NCBI GenBank assembly: GCA_951799445.1
Contig: OX637294.1
Span: 27,491,452 to 27,555,451 of the forward strand
Length of the DNA: 64,000 nucleotides
Origin: Pseudisothecium myosuroides
Taxonomy: Eukaryota; Streptophyta; Bryopsida; Hypnales; Lembophyllaceae
Direction: 5' to 3'
Shown: one piece after another, positions 59,686-64,000 of the stretch
Position numbering within the stretch: the first letter of the stretch is position 1
How the letters are laid out: every line of letters starts with the position of its first letter
Made by a program: the position numbers and the translations under genes
The notes under the pieces: model-generated
Told to the model about the DNA's origin: nothing
What the model saw: only the letters and a program-made list of their open reading frames with translations
Databases searched by the model: none

Positions 59686-60954
59686 TTCCAAGGGCACTCA
59701 TCCCCTCTCTTTTCCTAAGCCATAATCTTATCAACTAAGATTTTCATCTTAATCTTTAATTTTTGACTTTCTACGCTGGTCCAAACTTCTAACTTTTGGA
59801 GATTAACTCCAAATTGAAAACCGATTGCGCCGTTGGCTTTAGAAGGTCATTTTTAATCTTAAGAAATCCTCCATCCCTTAACCAAACTCCAAAAAATGCA
59901 ACATAACCTACCACTAATTGAACACCAAAACGGGATAAAAACCCAAATCTTGGAGGTTGATTTTTCTGAGAAAAGTAACTAGCTTAGGTTCTTTAGTAGG
60001 TATAGGGGAATAAGAAAAGATCCAGCTTTAACCTCATTCTGATTTCGTATGCTCTCGATACACAAGTCAACTCCACCGTAAACTTCAAATTTGCCAATTG
60101 TCGGGGAATCTCGTCGGTTCAAATACTTCTGGCTATCAGAATGTCTTGAAACTTGGTGGGGCATCTTATTAGCATAAAAAAAGCTAATCTAATTTTTAGT
60201 GAGATTTTACCGCAACCTGGGTAATTTCTAGGAATTTTCCATCGTTGATTTTGGCGGTTGACCGTCCGGAAGGGCATCTTCTGCAAGTTAGAAAATTTCG
60301 AAATTTTTTATGGAACCTCTTATAGAATTCCACAAAAGATGTGCAAGCTTATATTTTTACTTTGCACAAAGGTCAAAGGACAATCAAATTCTGTCTTTTC
60401 CTTTTAATTCTGGCAACTAGGGAATCTTTTACATACAAGGGAATTTTAGCAAGCCAATTTCGCCATTGAGTCCCAAATGTGATTTCCACCATAGAACACC
60501 ATACTCCACCTGTAGATTCCTCTTACGGGTCCATCTTGAATTTGTAATTTCTGTAGGCCAACAATTGGGGTTTCCACTATTTCTTTGATGCTATGGGGAA
60601 AGTAAAACCTATCTCTGGGAATGGACTTAGAACTTCAACGGTGTTCCTTCGGACCAATTTTAGCCATAAGATGTCACATGTACCGTAGGTTTGAGCTGTT
60701 TGGGTCAATTAGCCCTTAATTCTACTGTTTACCGATATTTCCACGTTTTAACCTATGTACAAGTGGAAATGGGATTTATTTGGGGGAAAACAACCTATAA
60801 GGGACCAAATGCAATATTGGCACATGGCATACCTATTTTGATCTTACACTCTTTTTTGGACTTTTTGTATATAAAACTATACTTAACTTTGTTAAAATTT
60901 ATAAAAAAAAAACTGTGAGTTCCTAGTGACAAATTGAGGGCTCATTTATGGCGG

Positions 60955-62063
60955 CCATCTGATCAGTCTAAGATCCGAAAACAAGAAGCGGAGAAACATT
61001 TGAATTTCAGTCTGATCTCAGTCTGAAATATATTAGTCAGTCTCTGCGAAGGAGACTAGGAGTCTTTTCTCTTGAGTTTTTGTGTGTTTTCTATTGACTT
61101 CTTGTTGTACGTCTCTCCCGCGCGTGGCAGTGTTGTTTTGGTGAAGAGTTAGGAAGATGCATACAGATTCTAGAGAGATTTCTCCCCTTGGTATTGTTGT
61201 TTTGCTCTTATATGTATATGAGTGGGTATTCTAAGTGTTGGGAGTGGATTTCAGTTCCTCAGCACCTCTACAATTCACGATTCCGGGCGAGAAAGCCGAT
61301 GTTAGGCTAGGCGGATAGGGAAGGAGTCTTTAGTCGCGCTAGAACTCTTGGATAGGAAATCCGGTTGAGTGTCCAATCTCCCGTGAGGTCTCGCTGCCTT
61401 AGTTGGTAAACGGGAGAACTTTAGTTGATGTTGGAACGGACGAGTTCACTTGTAACCACCTAACTTTGTACGGAGGGAACTTGGCATCAAGGTCGTTGTA
61501 GTATGAGAAGATCGTACAAGGGGTCTTTGTGTGACCTGCAAACCGGATCGCTATCCGGGTGGCTGTGAGAGATCAAACCAGATCCGCGCTAGTGTAGGAA
61601 GTAGTGGATTAGAGAAGTGGGTCTTCAGCCACTATAAGTCACGGAAGGAGTGGCGGGCCTGCCACTCTCAAAAGCAAGCGGCGAACCCTCTGATGGTGAA
61701 ACAGAGGCAAAACTAAACCCGAGCGGAGTGAGAGTACGTGTGAGAGGACCGGAACGGATCGGTCCAGAGGAGTTCCAGGATCGGAAGTTGTAGGATCCTG
61801 GGTCGTGGTAGTTTTACGGACCGAATAGCTTAACAGGCCGGAAGAGATAGAGAGAGGTCTAGTCGTTGTTTTTGGTGTGTTGTTATTTCCGATTTTAGAT
61901 CTAGGACCGGAAAGTAGAAATTGGATACTGGCTGAGCTTAAGTTGGGAATAGAGCTAAACACTTCACAAAATCTCGTGGGTTCGATCTTTAGAGTCATTT
62001 TGTTATGCTTTAGAGTGGTTTTTGGGAGCATAACAGGGAATTCACTTACTCTGTGCTGCGACA
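60955..62063 (+). mobile_element. Inverted 3' part of an L1 LTR
   Basis: This is the plus-strand counterpart of 42722-43780: the reverse complement matches through GTCTCTCCCGCGCGTGGCAG and ends TACTCTGTGCTGCGACA at 62063. It is oriented opposite to the L1 3' LTR on its right. Only about the last 1.1 kb of the LTR is present. The left boundary with LTR E is approximate. Confidence 0.8.
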
Positions 62064-62445
62064 AATTGACCGGCCCTTCTAACCATCGTTGGTGGCCACG
62101 ACTCTCCTTAATTGGCCTAACCATACAATAGTATTGGTCGTCGTCTAAACCCTCAAAACTCCCTTCAAATGTCACTTCACAACTACTGGGTTCAACACGT
62201 CCAACTTGTAACAAGATTACCAACGCACGAGCATCCCGTTGAAGGTTCCCGTGCCATCGCTGCTCAATACAAGGCTGCTTTGGCGGTCGAGAAGGCCGAG
62301 CTTCATCTTGTGGATGCATGAATGGCGATGCCAATTCCCATGGCAGAAGTGGCTCATCCGGCAGTTGCGACAATGAAAGTTCAAACTCAGCCTCTGGTTG
62401 AGGCTCTTCATCTTGAGACTCAGAAAAAACCCTCCAGTTTGACAT
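61639..62445 (-). CDS. Unknown ORF spanning a unique segment and the inverted L1 LTR end
   Basis: On the minus strand a TATATAAGAGG box near 62514-62521 precedes ATG 62445 (MSNWRVFSESQDEE) by about 70 bases. The first 127 codons, with an acidic start, FELSLSQLPDEP, and GLDDDQYYCMVRPI, lie in the 565-bp segment 62064-62628. That segment matches nothing else in the window. The frame then runs on by chance into antisense LTR sequence to 61639. I do not recognise the protein. It may be a fragment of a gene or of the element's internal region caught in a rearrangement. Confidence 0.4.
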   Translation of the reverse strand: MSNWRVFSESQDEEPQPEAEFELSLSQLPDEPLLPWELASPFMHPQDEARPSRPPKQPCIEQRWHGNLQRDARALVILLQVGRVEPSSCEVTFEGSFEGLDDDQYYCMVRPIKESRGHQRWLEGPVNLSQHRVSEFPVMLPKTTLKHNKMTLKIEPTRFCEVFSSIPNLSSASIQFLLSGPRSKIGNNNTPKTTTRPLSISSGLLSYSVRKTTTTQDPTTSDPGTPLDRSVPVLSHVLSLRSGLVLPLFHHQRVRRLLLRVAGPPLLP

Positions 62446-62628
62446 TTTAAATTTAAAGTAGGAAACAAAACCACTATTGGAACTCAATGAAGCTCTAAGG
62501 CAAAATCGTCCTCTTATATAAATGTCATACACCTCTTGGAACGGCGTCACCTTGAAGCTACTCAATAAAACCTATTATAATATGTTTTTACACTATGTAC
62601 AAATCCACAACAGGACACCGTTCCTCTC

Positions 62629-63308
62629 TAAATCCCCAGGGTTTATCTATTAATTCTGCGCAACCCATCGCAGTGAGGTCCTCCATGAGGTTGGCCTTCT
62701 CCTCCTCCGTAGAGGGGATAACCGGAATCACCTTCTGGAGCTTAACTACGGCTGCAGATGAACTGGACGGTCCTGCTCTAGTCTTGCGGAGCTGAGGCAT
62801 GGACACAAACTAGTCTAGTTTAATCCTTTCCAATACTACCTCACCCTCTTCTAGCCGCACGTCCCGTTCCTCACCTTTTTTCTTTCAATCTCAACCGGAA
62901 AGTCACAAACCCTGCAGCACACACTAACGCACTGTATATGCCTACACATTAATACACTAACACGCTCACAGTCACACTCACAAAAACAAAAAAGCAAAGC
63001 GCTGAAGAAGAGAGCTAAGTACGCACAGAGGAACGCCTTTAACAAACAAAGTTATGAAAAGAGTGGCAACTGGACTGGTCAGCCTTTTTATAGTCTGATA
63101 TGTCATCATGACCTAATCCGTTCCTGATCTAATCCAATTCAACCCTAATCCGAGTTTGCTTCCGATCAAATCCAGTTTGTCTACTACTTCTTTTCCTTAG
63201 CTTATTTTTAGTTTTTCGTTACCTCCTGCTGGAATCCGGATCCCTGGTTACGGTTTCCGTTCCAATTTTTAGGTAACTTAAAAAAAAAAAAAAATTCATA
63301 CTGCGACA
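62629..63308 (-). mobile_element. 3' LTR (5' part only) of an L1 Ty3/gypsy element
   Basis: It starts at 63308 on the minus strand with TGTCGCAGTATG and matches the solo LTR at 46209 through the TATA box and leader into the LTR ORF. The ORF starts at ATG 62800 (MPQLRKTRAGPSSSS). Homology breaks at about 62628 after DKPWGFREER, where the unique segment begins. Confidence 0.8.
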
Positions 63309-63325
63309 TTATCCCTTCCTCATCT
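63309..63325 (-). other. Polypurine tract of the L1 element
   Basis: The minus strand reads AGATGAGGAAGGGATAA directly before the LTR start TGTCGCA. This is the expected plus-strand primer site of an LTR retrotransposon. Confidence 0.65.
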
Positions 63326-63347
63326 GTGAGCGTCCTTGTGAATACTA

Positions 63348-64000
63348 TTAATCTTCATTTGATGAAGAAGCTTCGGTGTACTTCTTCACTCTCGATCCAT
63401 TCACCCGAGTATCAAACCACTAGCCTTGCAGATTCTCAAGTTGCAGAGATCCGTTCTGGAAAACTTGATTGACACGGAAAGGTCCCATCCATCGAGTATG
63501 CAATTTATCTGGAAAATCTTTATGACAATTTTCATAGAGGAGAACCATCCCTCCTTCTCGGATTCTGTGATCAACTGGGAGTTTTCGGTCGTAGTCTTGC
63601 TTGCGCTTGTTCTGTACTCCAAGGGTTCTCTCTAGAGCTGCATTCCGGATCTCCTCCAGTTCTTCAATGGCGAGAAGTCTTGGAAGTGTATCCATTCTTG
63701 ACTCCGTACTTCGAGCTGCCATGACTCGAAATGTTTCCACCTCCAACTCCATTCCATGGACTGCCTCCTGACCAAAGACCAAAAAGTACGGTATCTTTTC
63801 GGTTGTGGTCTTCTCTGTAGTGTTGTACGCATGAACTGCTGAAGGTAGTTTCCGGTCCCAATCCGTTTTGTGAGCGGAAACCATCTTGTTCAAAATCTTA
63901 CTAATGATTCCGTTTGCCCGCTCCGTCAATCTGTTTGCTTTCGGGTTGTAAGGAGTCGTCTTCCGGTGCTTGATAAGATACTTGTTGGTTAAGTCGATAA
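63348..64000 (-). pseudogene. Ty3/gypsy integrase, C-terminal part, running off the window
   Basis: The frame is open from the right edge with KTTPYNPKANR then LTERANG, the end of the integrase core including its catalytic glutamate. It is followed by DWDRKLPSAVHAYN, and then the GPY/F module (LHTRWMGPFRVNQVFQNGSL). A TAG at 63420-63422 interrupts after LENLQG. The same frame continues with WFDTRVNGSRVKKY to a TAA at 63348, the usual end of gypsy polyproteins. Integrase joins the cDNA to the host genome. Upstream pol lies beyond the window. Confidence 0.85.

Larger units (their letters stand above)
52062..60946 (-). mobile_element. Giant-LTR copy E/D (minus), split by LTR B
   Basis: The 5' part runs from 60946 (TGAGCCCTCAATTTGTCAC) down to 57039. 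The 3' part runs from 52382 to 52062, with CCATTGCTTGGAAGGCAC, ACCAAGGGTGGGTAA and terminal CACTCACA. LTR B sits between, flanked by TTACC, so the two parts are one 4.2-kb LTR. It keeps the family order: TATA box 59685-59676, clamped hairpin 59416-59363, two motif copies, a minisatellite near 58.7 kb, and a leader exon 58010-57918. Its flanks do not show a matching target duplication. The right flank is a rearranged L1 LTR piece. Confidence 0.82.

Overview
The window looks like nuclear DNA of a land plant. The best guess is a bryophyte, probably a moss. Two intact DYW-type pentatricopeptide (PPR) genes have the long, nearly identical repeat triplets familiar from moss PPR proteins. Plant-only modules (PDF motif of organellar ssDNA-binding proteins, B3 domain, SUVR-type SET domain) are also present. 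Gene density is very low and most of the rest is nested transposable elements. The species cannot be named from the sequence.

Layout. 1-7.3 kb: a giant-LTR copy (H, minus) inserted in a decayed DUF7869-type element gene, which also carries a small TIR element. 7.3-29.2 kb: an inverted duplication. Copy 1 (minus, about 8.7-13.4 kb) and copy 2 (plus, about 21.5-29.2 kb) each hold exons with an OSB-like PDF motif followed directly by a PPR-DYW exon. Exon lengths and splice phases are conserved, so each copy may encode one OSB-PPR-DYW fusion protein. The spacer holds an LTR fragment (C). Copy 2 has gained a TTAA-flanked composite element and a perfect palindromic CACTA-type MITE; copy 1 preserves the matching unoccupied sites. 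30-37.6 kb: another hairpin MITE, then LTR F (minus) split by LTR A (plus, TSD AAATG) and by an 8-bp-TSD TIR element.

38-48.2 kb: a decayed transposase-like gene on the plus strand. Its 5.6-kb intron holds a TIR element and a 3.5-kb solo LTR of a different family (L1). That LTR carries a 486-codon ORF, plus an in-frame extension after one stop. 48.9-49.6 kb: a B3-domain gene with a frameshift. 50.8-51.7 kb: the catalytic half of a SUVR-like histone methyltransferase (minus), whose upstream exons are not seen. 52-61 kb: LTR E/D (minus) split by LTR B (plus, TSD TTACC). 61-64 kb: a rearranged L1 region with an inverted LTR end, a unique segment with its own TATA box and ORF, and the 3' LTR, polypurine tract and integrase C-terminus of a Ty3/gypsy element that runs off the right edge.

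Functional themes. The duplicated locus probably acts in organelle nucleic-acid metabolism: DYW proteins edit C to U in RNA, and PDF motifs bind single-stranded DNA. The giant LTR family (A, B, C, E/D, F, H) shares an architecture: a TATA box, a clamped hairpin, an array of a palindromic motif, a copy-specific minisatellite, a short ATG exon ending in a 5' splice site, and a conserved 3' end. Domain names come from memory of the families, not from a search.
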